NCBI GenBank assembly: GCA_009746045.1
Contig: RPFO01000296.1
Span: 883,739 to 947,738, forward strand
Length of the DNA: 64,000 nucleotides
Reading direction: 5' to 3'
Source: Mesostigma viride
Lineage: Eukaryota; Streptophyta; Mesostigmatophyceae; Mesostigmatales; Mesostigmataceae
The position numbers and the translations under genes are program-made. The notes under the pieces are model-generated. The model ran no database searches. It was given only the letters and a program-made list of their open reading frames with translations, and had not been told where the DNA came from. Shown one piece after another: positions 21,945 to 33,608 of the stretch (position 1 is the first letter of the stretch; each line of letters opens with the position of its first letter).

Positions 21945-24900
21945 TCAGTCCTGCCGCTTCTTTGACCGTGTCTTCTTAAGGACCGTCGCCTTGGCATCGC
22001 CCAGCAGCTTGAGTGACCCGAGCCCCCCTGTGATAATGCTCGGGCTAGGGAGCGCGATGCCACCCACCAGACCCGAGCCAGCGCCACCGCTTAACCCTCC
22101 GCTGCCAACCCCGCCCCCTCTGGACTCATTCTCTTCTCCTAGCTCCGGCTCGCTGCTCGAGCGTTTGATCTTCGACAGGAGCACATCCGAGACGGCCGCA
22201 CGCGCCGATGAGGACCCATTGGCGGCGGTGTGCCCGTTGCTGGCGGAACCGCCGGCAATACCGCCGCCACCCGTAAGAATCGAGTTCGAGCTGCGAGAGC
22301 CCGCGATCGTGCCACTGGAAGATATCACGGGAGAGGCCCCCGAGGACCCGCCCCCCACCCCCGACCCAGACCCTACCACCGTCCGTTTCCCCTTCTTCCC
22401 CACGACAAGCATGAGCGAGGCATCTGCGGGGCGATAAACCTGGCCACCGCCACCGCCACCACCACCGCCGCCATCCGCCGCCGCCGAGGGTATGTTTAAG
22501 GAAGAATCGTCCCCGCCACCGCCCCGCCGCCGGACCCGGTCGCCCACCCAGTTCCCGGCTCCCCGCCCCCCCTCGTCCCGCAGCAACATATCCTGGGTCG
22601 CCCCCATTGACCGGCTGCCGATCCCCCCAACAGCAACCCCGCGTCCCCATCCCCCCGTAACAACCCGCCACCATCACCACCCTGCCTGGGGCCCGAGGAT
22701 AGCACGTCCAGGGACGCCCCGCCCCCGCCCATCCGATCCTCCATGAACCCTGGCGGAACATCCTCGTCATCTCCCAACGTGAACACAGATACTGAGTTCC
22801 CAGCATAGCCACTGTCCCGCGAGTGATTACTGCCGTTCGACACACCCGCGCCGCCTCCCAGGGCATCCCTGGGCGAGGAGCCACTCCGCAAGTCGCCGCT
22901 GCCGGCCCGGAGGGATAAACTGGTGGGCCCGTTGGGCGCCTTGCTGGCCTCCAGCCCGTAGTATTTATAGAGCAGCTCGATCGCGGAGCTGGACGCCCCC
23001 ACGGGCTCCCCCAGGGGGGCGGGTGGGGCCGTGGATTCGCCCAGCGGGTCGCGGACGCTGGCGGCGGGGCGCGCGGGCGCGGGCGTGGTGGAGTGGTCGG
23101 GCGAGGCGGATGAGCCTGCAAAGCGCGTCGGGAGCGCGAGTGGCCGGTGTGCCTTGAGCGCTATAATGCTGCAGCGGGCAGCAGGTGACGAACGACGGCA
23201 TGAATAACAGAGAAGGAAGAAAGGTATGAAGGCGAGGAAGAAAGGGAATGGCGTTTGCGGCGTCGCATGTGGGTGGGTGGGTGGGTGGGTGGGTGGGTGG
23301 GTGGGTGGGTGGGTGGGTGGGTGGGTGGGTGGGTGGGTGGGTGGGTGGGTGGGTGGGTGGGTGGGTGGGTGGGTGGGTGGGTGGGTGGTGGGTGGGTGGG
23401 TGGGTGGGTGGGTGGGTGGGTGGGTGGGTGGGTGGGTGGGTGGGTGGATGGGTAGGTGGGTGGGTGGGTGGGTGGGTGGGTGGATGGGTGGGTGGGTGGG
23501 TGGGTGGGTGGGTGGATGGGTGGCATGTTGGTGAATGGGAGGCGGCACACGGTAGGCGGTGCATATTGGCGATGGAGCGGGATGATGCTGCGACGGGTGG
23601 CAGGTAAGAAGATAAGCCAAACAGAATTGACAGTTTGTTACAAGCCACAGCCATATCAAGGCAGTTCGTTAAATGCCATAGATACATGGAAAAGCACGCA
23701 TGAATGCTATTCAGAAAAAAAAAAAAGGAAGCGAAGAAGGTGGCATGTGGGTGGGTAGCATGTCTAGGTGTGGGTGACGCATTATAGTTGCCACACCATC
23801 ATCTGCGAGCGAGAGAGGCATAACACTGCAACGGGTGGCGTTTGCTGGGGTGGCATACATTTTGCGGGCGCATAGTGGATGGCACAATTTTCACTTGGAT
23901 TGCACACTCTTTAAAAGATAGCACGGTGGCGTGCGTGACATATTATTGGCGGGTGGCGTGCTTGTGAGATGGATCTCGATTGGTTTAGGATGCCTACTGT
24001 TCACCCTGGCGCCCTGGCGCCGGTTCCATCATGGATCACACGAAACGGCTATCAAAGGAACTAATAAACCCTGTAGCGAAACATAATGATGATTTGTGGC
24101 CTGCACGGGTTGTCTCATGGATCTCATGGTCACTGTACTATAGCAACACTATGGCATCACTGTCAACGTCAAGCCTGCGCTGGTTGTCTCTGTGATCGTG
24201 TCTATCCATGAAGCGACGATACTTGCTCCTGCACGTGGGCGGCAAGAAGTAGATCGTGGGACTTGTGGGAGCCACAAGCAACACAGCGCAGGGGAGCCAC
24301 AAGATGTGGAGATGCAGTGCCGGGTACCGCAGGAATTCTGATGGCAAGTAGCAAGACGCTCACAAGTCCAGATACCAGTATCCTTCCGGTGCCGTGATGG
24401 CTATGCGGAATGAGATCATCCCTGTAGCAGATACTCTATTGGGTTGATGGAGCACACTGTGTTATGGTAGAATAGCACAAGCACTCTATGGTGTCGTAGT
24501 ATGGCACAAGCACACTGTAGTGTCGTAGTATGGCACAAGCACACTGTAGTGTCGTACTATGGCACGAGCACACTGTAGTGTCGTAGTATGGCACAAGCGC
24601 GCTGTAGTGTCGTTGTATGGCACAAAAGACACACACACACAAACATTCACGGCGGCTGCAGCGGTGCCGATACCTGCGCCATATTGGGACATTGCATGTC
24701 CGGCAATTGTGGCAACGCCATGTGGCAGCGGGGATATGAAGGACAGGGAGGGGGGTAGGGCAAGGGAAAAGAAAGATGGTGTGACAGGAGGGGGAGGGAA
24801 ACGAAAGAACATGAGGAAAGAGGGATACAAAATTAGGAGAAAGGGCGTGGACCAGGGGTAAAGTATAAGGCTACAATAGGGATGCAAAAAGGCCACGATA

Positions 24901-25609
24901 GGGCTGCAATAAGGATGCAATAAGGATGCAATACGACTACAACAGGGATGCAATGGGCATCATGGCTGGAGGCAAGGGGGGGGAAGGAGGCCAGGACAAT
25001 CCCACCTCATCACGTTGGGATGAGGTGGGATTGGGGTCATGCAGGAGACAAGCTGTGATAGGGAGCAGCTGCTCCGCAGAGCTGGTAAAGGGTCCATACA
25101 TCAAGGGATGCCGCATGGCAGTTAACAAAAGGACTAACACAACAAAGACAGAGAGCGTGGCATGCAGTTGTCGAGCACAAAGGGTCGTTTGGGAAAAGGC
25201 AACGAAACTAATTACCTTGGCATGAGGCCTGGCTTGGGGATGTAAATCATTTGCCTCGCAAACAGAGACGAATCCAAGGCCAAGCCATTCAGGCGCTTGA
25301 TATCCGCGACCTGCACGACACGATGAGAAGAGACAGAATTAGGTCCTGCATGCGAGCTGGACACGCCGAGGAGTGGCAGCGAGCGTGTGGTCACAAAGGA
25401 GCGCCGCAATTACGAGATGTTGCAGGGGAAACTCGCAGATCAGTACTCACCTGCACGTTGTACTTGATGGCGAGTCCAGCAAGGGTGTCCAACTTGGAGA
25501 CCTCGTGAGTGATAACCATTTCCAGAAGCTCCGCATTTTCAAGCTCGTCCATGAGCTCTGCGCTCTGCCTTTTCTCTCTCGTATCGGGGTCCCTGCCCCG
25601 AAATGACAT
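21945..25609 (-). CDS. LysM-domain protein (plant-type intracellular LysM family)
   Basis: Three exons on the minus strand: 25451-25609, 25216-25310 and 21945-23168, joined in phases 0 and 2. Residues about 33-83 form one LysM domain split by intron 1: HEVSKLDTLAGLAIKYNVQ joined to VADIKRLNGLALDSSLFARQ and IYIPKPGL. This matches the plant single-LysM proteins (VSKxDTLAGxAIKYxVEVADIK pattern). The third exon has a short conserved patch, AIELLYKYYGLEA, then VFTLGDDEDVPPGF in a Gly/Ser-rich, probably disordered tail of about 400 residues ending TRSKKRQD. No signal peptide is visible, suggesting a cytosolic protein. A single-base frame break is needed near 22600-22630 (G5/G6 tracts) to reach the stop at 21945. 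Intron 1 is only 140 bp, and both of its ends read CGTGCAGGT. Intron 2 carries a GGGT array. Confidence 0.75.
23269..23522. repeat. (GGGT)n array in LysM-gene intron 2
   Basis: About 250 bp of GGGT with a few GGGTGGAT/GGGTAGGT interruptions, starting about 100 bp upstream (transcript sense) of the exon 3 acceptor. The host gene is on the minus strand, so the transcript carries CCCA repeats. Confidence 0.92.
24095..24200 (+). repeat. dispersed repeat family, copy 3, with two satellite-like units
   Basis: Reads GGCCTGCACGGGTTGTCTCA, then TGGTCACTGTACTATAGCAA, then GCCTGCGCTGGTTGTCTC. This corresponds to one and a half units of the 54-bp array at 29 kb in reverse orientation. It lies inside intron 2 of the LysM gene. 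Confidence 0.75.
24475..24625. repeat. 29-bp tandem repeat
   Basis: About five units of 29 bp around GTAGTATGGCACAAGCACAC, followed by TGTAGTGTC. Intronic relative to the LysM gene model. Confidence 0.85.
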
Positions 25610-27142
25610 AGATGCGCTGCGTCAACCGACGGCGTGCTAAGTGCAAATGAGAGATGGGTGGATGTGCCCGGTGGTACAGCTGGCGGTAAAACCCGACACT
25701 AGTTGATGCTGCCACCGTCTTCTTCTGCGCCTTACGACATCACCCTCGGTTCCTGGCATGCCAATGAAACTCAAGATGCGACGGTTCCTAGCAGCACTAT
25801 CCATTGGCGATCCCCGCGGTGCACGCTCCGCAGGGAACGACGCATAAAATGCCCATATTCTCGGCTTTCCAATGCTACTCGCTTACGTCACGTCCAAGTA
25901 ATATCTCTAAAAACATCATCAGTGGGAAATGCGGCTTTGGCACAGCATCAGCAGCATGGTCCCGGCACAATAAGGATATGACAACCCAATGTAAATCGTA
26001 TGAAAACGGTGTACGTCACTCTCGGCCTCTGTAAGTCACTCGCCATTACCGTAATGGCAAACGAAAACAGAAAGTCTCTCGTTTCTCGTTTGGCTTCAGG
26101 TTTTGCCTCGCTTGCTGCGCTAGGCCGTGTCGCGTCACAAAACCACGGGACTGGTCCCTGCCACAAACTTCCCCTTTGCGCACGTACGCTGAACCGTCCG
26201 CCGTTCGGATTCCGGCGAGACTTTCAAGCAGGATGTCCAATTGGCCTTTTCTCATTCGTCCACCGTACGAGATGTGACTGAAGCGAGCCTTGCACAACTA
26301 CCAAGGCAACGATTCCACCTGGCACTTAGCATGCACTCTTGAACGTTGTGGATGGTTGTGTCTTCTCGGTGGACGGGTCTGGTCACTGCCCACTGGTGCC
26401 TGACTGTCTGGTCGACATCGATCAACCAGGAGGTTTCTATTCAAAGCGAAGGTTTCTATTCAAAAACGTTTTGTAAAATGAGGCCCGCTCTATGAGGTCG
26501 AAACTCGAAAGTCGAAAGCTTGAAGAAAAGAACAGGAAAAGAAGGTTAAAAAACACAAAGCGACCGCGGACGCGAAAACGGCGACCGGGCGGCGGGCGCC
26601 CAGGCGCGGCCCGACGTCACGACCTCGTGACCTGGTCGCGACCAGCCCCGGTCTGATTCTGGTCCGGGGGTGAGTGTTTCACTCATGAGTGTGCGAGCCA
26701 GAACCCGACCAGCCCCGACCACTCCAGGCAGGCTCCAGGCACAAGAAGAACCTAAAAGAACAGGGCCTGTGCCCAGCGTTACTGTACAGCGTTACTGTAG
26801 AATCAGCGTCGAGGACGTCCCCTCGGAGCAGCTCGGAGCAGCTCTCGGAGCCGTGTTCAATGGTGGTTACAGGTACCCCAACCGTACCTGATGTCGTACT
26901 GTTGCCGCGTGGATCGACGGCGATCACGTACGGATGCTGCGTGCCCGCGATGGCGATCGAGGCCGCGAATTATTAGGCATTGCCCTGGCACATAATGCCC
27001 CGCGTACCTTACAGTAGACCGGCTATGCCAGCCCGGCAATGCCGCTTGGAAGCCGATGCGCGCTGCGGGATTAATTGGGACAAGTCTGACACCAAGTCTC
27101 CTTCCATCCCGCAGCATCCCCCGGTGTCGGAGGACTATCACG
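25610..27142. promoter_or_regulatory. divergent intergenic region, LysM and thiolase genes
   Basis: 1.5 kb between the start codons of two divergent genes; upstream in-frame ATG 27056 of the thiolase lies within it. 26550-26720 is strongly GC-rich and lies in the likely promoter or 5' UTR zone of the thiolase. No specific site is claimed. Confidence 0.45.
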
Positions 27143-28797
27143 ATGGCATCTGACCGACCGGATATCGTTATTGTCGGAGGGGCGCGGACGCCAATCGGCA
27201 AATTTGGGGGCTCGCTTAAGGATGTCCCGGCCTTCGAATTGGGAGCCATCGCCATAAGGGCAGCTCTAGAACGCAGCAAGATTTCACCAGAAGATGTGAA
27301 TGAGGTAATATGACTGTACAGATTTTGTTGCAATGCATAGTTGCCCGGATGTCTGGCTGCTTCGCTTTTAGCACATATACAGGGACTGCTGCTCTTCCTT
27401 GTTGGGCGCATACGTTCTGCATCTCTACCTCCATGCCTTGGTTTCTCGTGAAGGCTACTCGTAAGGGGAGCATTTTGGGGCTATATTATAATAAGGTCAC
27501 GTTTCTACAAAGAACTATGAAGTTTCCCATACAGGTAGTAGCATGCTTGTGAGGTGTGCTGTCGCTGGTTTGCATGCAAATTCCATCCCGACTAGGCCGC
27601 GTCCCTTCCCGTGACCACATGCTGTGCCAGCGCGTCGTGCTTCCCGCCGCGAACGCTCCCGCCAGGTAATCATGGGTCAGGTCGGCCAGGTCGGCCACGA
27701 CGCCTACAACGCGCGGCGCTGCGCGCTGACGGCCGGCATCCCCTGCGCGAGCACGGCCATGAACGTCAACCGTCTGTGCTCCTCCGGCCTGCAAGCGATC
27801 ATCACGGGCGCGCAGCAGCTGCTGCTGGAGAAGGACATCAAGGTGGTCGTCGCTGGCGGCAACGAGAACATGTCTGCGATGCCCTTCATGGATTTCAACG
27901 CGCGGTAAGATTGTTTGATACTTCTATAGTCACAATCTCATCAACTCCTCGTTACTCCTCATTACTCCTCGTCAGCAAAGATGGTCGGCGAGAACATGTC
28001 TGCAATGCCATGTATGATTTTCAACTGGACGATTGGTTGATACAACTAGTTACAATCTCATGCCAGTTGAAATCGCTAGTTATAATCTCATCAGCTCCTC
28101 GTTACTCGCTCCTCGTTAGCAAAGCTGGTAGTTGAGAACATGTCTGCAATGGCTCTCATTGACTTGAATGTGGGGGCTACATTCTTGCTTTCTAGCTTTT
28201 GGTCGTTCAGCCTTTGTAGAGATATCGTACGTCAATGTCAGCGAGGCCTTTGATGGGATTAAATGCGTGGTATATTAATTTATGGAATGGCCTTCTTAAG
28301 TGTTACACCTACTGTAAGTATTCCGCATTTGTTCTACTGTTTTGAATAGCTGTTTGGGATGGACTGTTATGTGGTAGACTGCAATCAGTACCTAACATTC
28401 AATCAGTCCCTGCATTCCGCCACCGTACTCTGCCACCCCGCCACCATATCGCGGCTTGCCGCCACCATATCATGCAACAGTGCCTGTGTTCGAATCCAGT
28501 ATTGTACCAAAAATGTCACCATATCCTGACGCCACGCCACCATCCGTTCCGTGGGCACTACCGCAATTGGTGACGGTTGCTGATGCCACCACCGTGCCTG
28601 CATTCCGCCACCCTGTCACCGTGCCTGCATTCCGCCACCCTGTCACCCTGCCGCTCCGCCACCAAAATCTGCCGCTCCGCCACCATATACCTCCCCACCA
28701 CCGCCACCAAATATGCGGCCTCCCCCCCCTGCCACCACCCTTACTCATGGATGGCTACCGCCTGGGAGATGGCGAACGGGACCCCGTCGCTGATCTC

Positions 28798-28863
<66 letters not shown>

Positions 28864-31800
28864 CCACCACCCTTACACAGGGATGGCTACCGGCTGGGCC
28901 CGCGTGAGATGATGGATGGGACCATGTCGCTCATCACCGACCCGTTCAAGAAGGTGCCGATGGGCGTGACGGCTGAAAACGTTGCGGAGCGTTTCTCGGT
29001 GGGTGGCGTGCCATGGGGGAACTAAAAGGGTATCCGTGATTCAACCAGCGCAGGCATGGCATCACTGTATTATAGTGACCGTGATATCCGTGATTCAACC
29101 AGCGCAGGCATGGCATCACTGTATTATAGTGACCGTGATATCCGTGAGACAACCAGCGCAGGCATGGCATCACTGTATTATAGTGACCGTGATATCCGTG
29201 AGACAACCAGCGCAGGCATGGCATCACTGTATTATAGTGACCGTGATATCCGTGAGACAACCAGCGCAGGCATGGCATCACTGTATTATAGTGACCGTGA
29301 TATCCATGAGACAACCAGTGCAGGCATGGCATCACTGTACTATAGTGACCGTGATATCCATGAGACAACCAGCGCAGGCATGGCATCACTGTATTATAGT
29401 GACCGTGATATCCATGAGACAACCAGCGCAGGCATGGCATCACTGTACTATAGTGACCGTGATATCCATGAGACAACCAGCGCAGGCATGGCATCACTGT
29501 ACTATAGTGACCGTGATATCCATGAGACAACCAGCGCAGGCATGGCATCACTGTACTATAGTGACCGTGATATCCATGAGACAACCAGTGCAGGCATGGC
29601 ATCACTGTACTATAGTGACCGTGATATCCATGAGACAACCAGCGCAGGCATGGCATTACAATACTATAGTGACCAGAAATCGGGAGAATCCAGACCATGG
29701 TCGCTCAAGCCTGCTGTGGCTAGGTTGATAGAGGTATGCGCTAACGTGTGCGCTAGAGGCTTACTGTAGGGGCATGCGCTGGGGGTTTACTGCTTGCACG
29801 CACCCCCGCGCTGACAGGTGGACCGCGATGCGCAGGACACGTTTGCGAACACACGGCTGTGCACGTCGCACGCTCACCTTTCACCATTCCCTCCCCATGC
29901 AATACCTCCCCCTCTTGCTCCGCTTCGATCGTGCCAGGTGGACCGCGAGGCGCAGGACACGTTCGCAGCCCGCAGCCAAAACCTCGCGGAGGTTGCGCTG
30001 CGGGAGGGTCACTTTGACTCGGAGATCGTGCCTGTACCCATCCCGCGGTCCAAGGGGCCGCCCTTCTCCAGGGACGAGCATCTGCGTGCCGGCACGACAG
30101 TCGAGGGTTTGAGCGCGCTGCGGCCGGTGTTCAAACACCATGGCACGGGGACCGTCACGGCCGGTGGGTGGTCAGGCGTGCAGGCAGGGGTGGCGGGTCG
30201 TGTTGTTGATTTCACCGTCCCGGCCGGTGGGTGGTCAGGCGTGCCGGGGTGGCGGGTCGTGTTGTTGATGTTCGTATTTTGGTGCGCTGCTTTGGAGCGG
30301 TGTTGAACCGGGAGGGAACGGGGAGGGTGACGGCCGGTGGTAGTTCAGGAGTGTGGGTGGGTGCGCGGCGGGGGAATATGAGAAGAGCCTGGTGGCACAG
30401 CGCTGGCACTCATTTGACGGTTCAGCTTTCACAGTTTTCATTAATTGCATGCAGACCTGTGGGGGAACGCCGAATGCGTATTATTGTTTATTATTACTAT
30501 TATTGTATTATTACTGCTGTCGTCATTGTTATTATTATTACGATTGATTTGCTGGTATTTATTTATTTATTTATTCATTACTCAATTACTCGCGATCACA
30601 TGGTCGATCCCGCCGACGAGACGCGGAGGCACTTTCAGACTTGATATCCATGCACACTCCTCCACAACCCCCACATGCCTAATCAATTGACCACGCGCCT
30701 ATTTAATGTACTACACGCGATCCTGTGGGGAGAACGTGGAGCGCTTCTAGTGCTTCATATCCATGTGTGTTGCATGACGACTAGAGGGCAGCGGTACCTG
30801 GCTTCCCTCATGCCCAAAGGCAAGCCGCAGCGGTGTGAACAAATCAAACACGCTACAACTCGATAGTAATAGCCATGATAAGCCTTGCGGGCTCCTGGTT
30901 ATCTTGAGGCGTCGCCTCTGTGCCCTGCACCCAGAGCCCACATGTGACAGGCAACAGCAGCGGAGGGAACGCTTCTTGTGTCCCTTCGCTCAGGTCCCCC
31001 CCGCCTAATCCCCCTGTCCTTATGACTATGTTTGTTCTGCTGTTCGTGACAGGCAACAGCAGCGGCGTGAACGACGGCGCTGCCGCGGTCGTCCTCATGC
31101 GCCGGGACGACGCGGTCGCGCGGGGCATCAAGCCCATCATGCGCTTTGTCAGCTTCGCCGTGTGTGGGCTCGAGCCGGAGATCATGGGATATGGGCCCGC
31201 GCTCGCCATTCCAAAGGTGCGCGGTAGCTTAGCAGCCGGGGGAGTAGACAGCCCAGTCCGGGTCTTGTAGGCGTGGGTGGGCTGGAGCCGGAGATCGCGG
31301 TAGTGGCCGTATTCGGAGATAACGGCAGGCTCGAGCTACCATGGTCCGAATTCCCCCGATTTCTGGCCTGCGCTGGTTGTCTCCTTGGTACATCAGTGGC
31401 GCAACCAGCACGAACCTGACTTGGTATTGGGCCCGCGCTCGCCATCCCAAAGGGAATGGGTGGATGGTACTTGGTGAATGATCGTGGGCGTGGGAAGGGG
31501 TAACTGATACGACCAGGTTTGGAGCAGGCTTCTGTCCGGAGGGCTATACAAAACGATATTGTGTGAGGATATCGGGTGTGTGATGGTGGGCGGATAGTTG
31601 GCTCTAAGTAGCGCCGGAACCTTTTTGCCACTTCGGCAATTCGGTTCGGAGCTATGTAGCCGGCGATAACCACTCGCCGGTACATTCAAGTTCATTCCGG
31701 TGATAGGGGGCGGATGCTAGTGGGTGGTGGATAGTGGGCATGGTGGGTGCCGGGGGGGGCAGAAAAGTGGCCGTACAGGCGTTTGGATCCCGTTCTGTCA

Positions 31801-32662
31801 CATCATGTCACGTCGCATCATGTTAGGCCACTTCACGTGTGCGCGGGCTTCAACCCCTGGTAGACAGCCCGGCGCAGGCCATCCCAAAGGGGAGGGGTAC
31901 TGCTGGGGGGAGACAGTCCAGTCTGGGTCTTGTCGGCGTTTGCATGTGTGCGCGGGCTGCGACCCATGGCCGGCCTAGCACCTACAGCCCCGCACCTAAA
32001 GCCCCGCACGTGCCATCCCACGGCTGGGGCAGTGCGTGTAGGTAATTAGGTAATCCGCTCATGCTGGCAATGAGGCTGAGCTAGTAGCTGATTCATGTAG
32101 CAGCAACATAGCGGGCTGTAGTGGCGGTGATGTCCAGCGCGTAGGGGAGAATGGGATGTCTATGGCGTTCCGGGGAATTCTAGAAACCTGCCGCGTTGAC
32201 CACCCCCAAAAATATTTTGATGGTAAAAAACTTTGTCCTGGGACTGCGTTACGTTGCTAGTAGTAAAAGAACCTTCAACCCTGATACATTGCAAGGAGGG
32301 AGGGCGCCCAAGCCCCCTCTCACTGCCTCAAGCGGGCAGGCCACATCGCACTCTCTCTTGTGACCCCACAGCGAACACACTTGGTGTCACGCTTGTGGCC
32401 TAAAGATATTGGCCTATCGATATCTTGCACTTGTGGTTGCTTGCTGGCATCCTTGTGTGTGCCCTTGCCCTCGCCCTTGCCGTGCCCTTCCCTCGCTGTG
32501 CCCTTGCCTTTGCTATGCCCTGGCACTTGCTTTGCCTGTGACATTGCCAGCATTGGGCTGATCCCTGTTCTTGCGGTGGCGCAGTCCTGTGCCGCTTGCC
32601 GGCATTGCTTCTCTTGTGCCCACGCAGGCCCTCGAGCAGGCCAACGCGCTGCTGTGTTCTTA

Positions 32663-32753
<91 letters not shown>

Positions 32754-32754
32754 A

Positions 32755-32791
<37 letters not shown>

Positions 32792-33608
32792 GCGTGCGTG
32801 CGTGCGTGCGTGCGCATGATCGCATCATCCTGTGTGTGCTGCTTGCTGGCATTGTTCTAAGCACATCCCCCTATCCTGTCTGTTCAGGCTTCCTCGACAA
32901 GTTAGCTTCCTCGACAAAGCCAACACCGCGTGTCATACTTACATGTCGGCGTGTGCTGGAATGTGACGCCTGTTGTGGCCACATGTATTGTGTGTGAGCC
33001 ACATGGGTATGCATATGCCTCATCATACCATGGAATGTGGTGTGACTTTGATCCCCCCTCATCCCCAGCCCCCCCTTGCGTGGGCGCTTGAGAAAGCAAA
33101 CGTCGCCGCGCAGTCTCGCATGTGTCAAGTGAATGTACCAAACTAGGGCCTAAGGTACCATACTGGGTTTGAACACGGTGTGTGCTGGCATCCGCTTCTC
33201 TGAGCCATTTGTCTATGGAGCCGCTCGAGAAGTAAACCTTTTCTAAAGTTTTTCTTAAGTTTCTGCGCTCGTGTGTGCGTGCATCGTTTGTGCCGATGCG
33301 CATGTCATCTGCAACCAACGCAGGCGCTGGAGAAGGCCAACATCACGCTGGCCGACGTCGACCTGTTTGAGCTCAACGAGGCATTTGCCTCGCAAGCGAT
33401 CGCGTGCTCGCGCGCGCTCGGGCTCGACATGAACAAAGTGAACGTGTCGGGTGGCGGCATTGCGCTGGGGCACCCGGTGGGCGCCACGGGGGCGATCCTC
33501 ACGGTCAAGCTCATGTACGCACTCGAGCGGTTGCAGAAGAGGATCGGGGTGGTCAGCATGTGCATCGGTGGGGGGCAGGGCATGGCGGCCGTGTTTGAGC
33601 GGCTGTAG
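27143..33608 (+). CDS. ACAT: acetyl-CoA C-acetyltransferase (type II thiolase), 6 exons
   Basis: Exons 27143-27304, 27666-27904, 28881-28998, 29938-30163, 31053-31216 and 33324-33608 join in consistent phases (0,2,0,1,0) to give 397 residues, the usual thiolase length. The enzyme condenses two acetyl-CoA to acetoacetyl-CoA, or runs the reverse reaction. Visible landmarks are [14 protein letters not shown] near the N terminus, the acylated cysteine in [10 protein letters not shown] (residue about 92), [20 protein letters not shown] formed across exons 4 and 5, NEAFA (about 321), the catalytic histidine in [14 protein letters not shown] (about 353) and the second cysteine in CIGGGQG (about 383). 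An in-frame upstream ATG at 27056 would add 29 Arg/Ser/Pro-containing residues, possibly a mitochondrial or peroxisomal targeting extension. The C terminus (FERL) is not a canonical PTS1. Intron ends carry multiple degenerate copies of the adjoining exon edges. Confidence 0.93.
28799..28861. repeat. (CA)n microsatellite in thiolase intron 2
   Basis: About 31 uninterrupted CA dinucleotides. It lies between a degenerate copy of the exon 3 start (28731-28798) and the real exon 3 acceptor at 28880. Confidence 0.95.
29035..29715 (-). repeat. 54-bp satellite array within a dispersed-repeat copy (thiolase intron 3)
   Basis: About eleven 54-bp units containing GAGACAACCAGCGCAGGCAT, GGCATCACTGTACTATAGTG and ACCGTGATATCCATGAG, with a gradient of variants (CCGTGATT to CCGTGAGA to CCATGAGA) along the array. 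The right end passes into GACCAGAAATCGGGAGAATC then CAGACCATGG, the complement of the dispersed-repeat core, so the array is an expansion inside one copy of that family. 54 is divisible by three, giving open frames on both strands that are not coding. Confidence 0.9.
31310..31395 (+). repeat. dispersed repeat family, copy 5 (thiolase intron 5)
   Basis: GATAACGGCAGGCTCGAGCT, ATGGTCCGAATTCCCCCGAT and ATTTCTGGCCTGCGCTGGTT followed by GTCTCC; nearly identical to copies at 20.0 and 36.4 kb. Confidence 0.85.
32658..32816. repeat. (TGCG)n microsatellite in thiolase intron 5
   Basis: About 160 bp of TGCG tetranucleotides with two point interruptions (CATG, CGCG). It lies immediately downstream of a pseudo-copy of the exon 6 start at 32626. 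Confidence 0.93.

Noticed and set aside
21391-22437. A 348-codon plus ORF rich in Pro and Ala
   Set aside because: It is the antisense of the LysM gene's Gly/Ser-rich last exon.
27056-27142. Definite mitochondrial presequence on the thiolase
   Set aside because: The upstream ATG is in frame and the peptide is basic, but no conserved evidence picks it over ATG 27143, so it is left as an alternative.
28480-28500. GTGTTCGAATCC as a tRNA T-loop
   Set aside because: No matching D-arm, anticodon arm or acceptor stem can be folded around it.
28982-29769. Overlapping 237-250 codon repeat-rich ORFs on both strands
   Set aside because: The 54-bp unit is divisible by three and free of stops; the array is intronic and part of a dispersed repeat.
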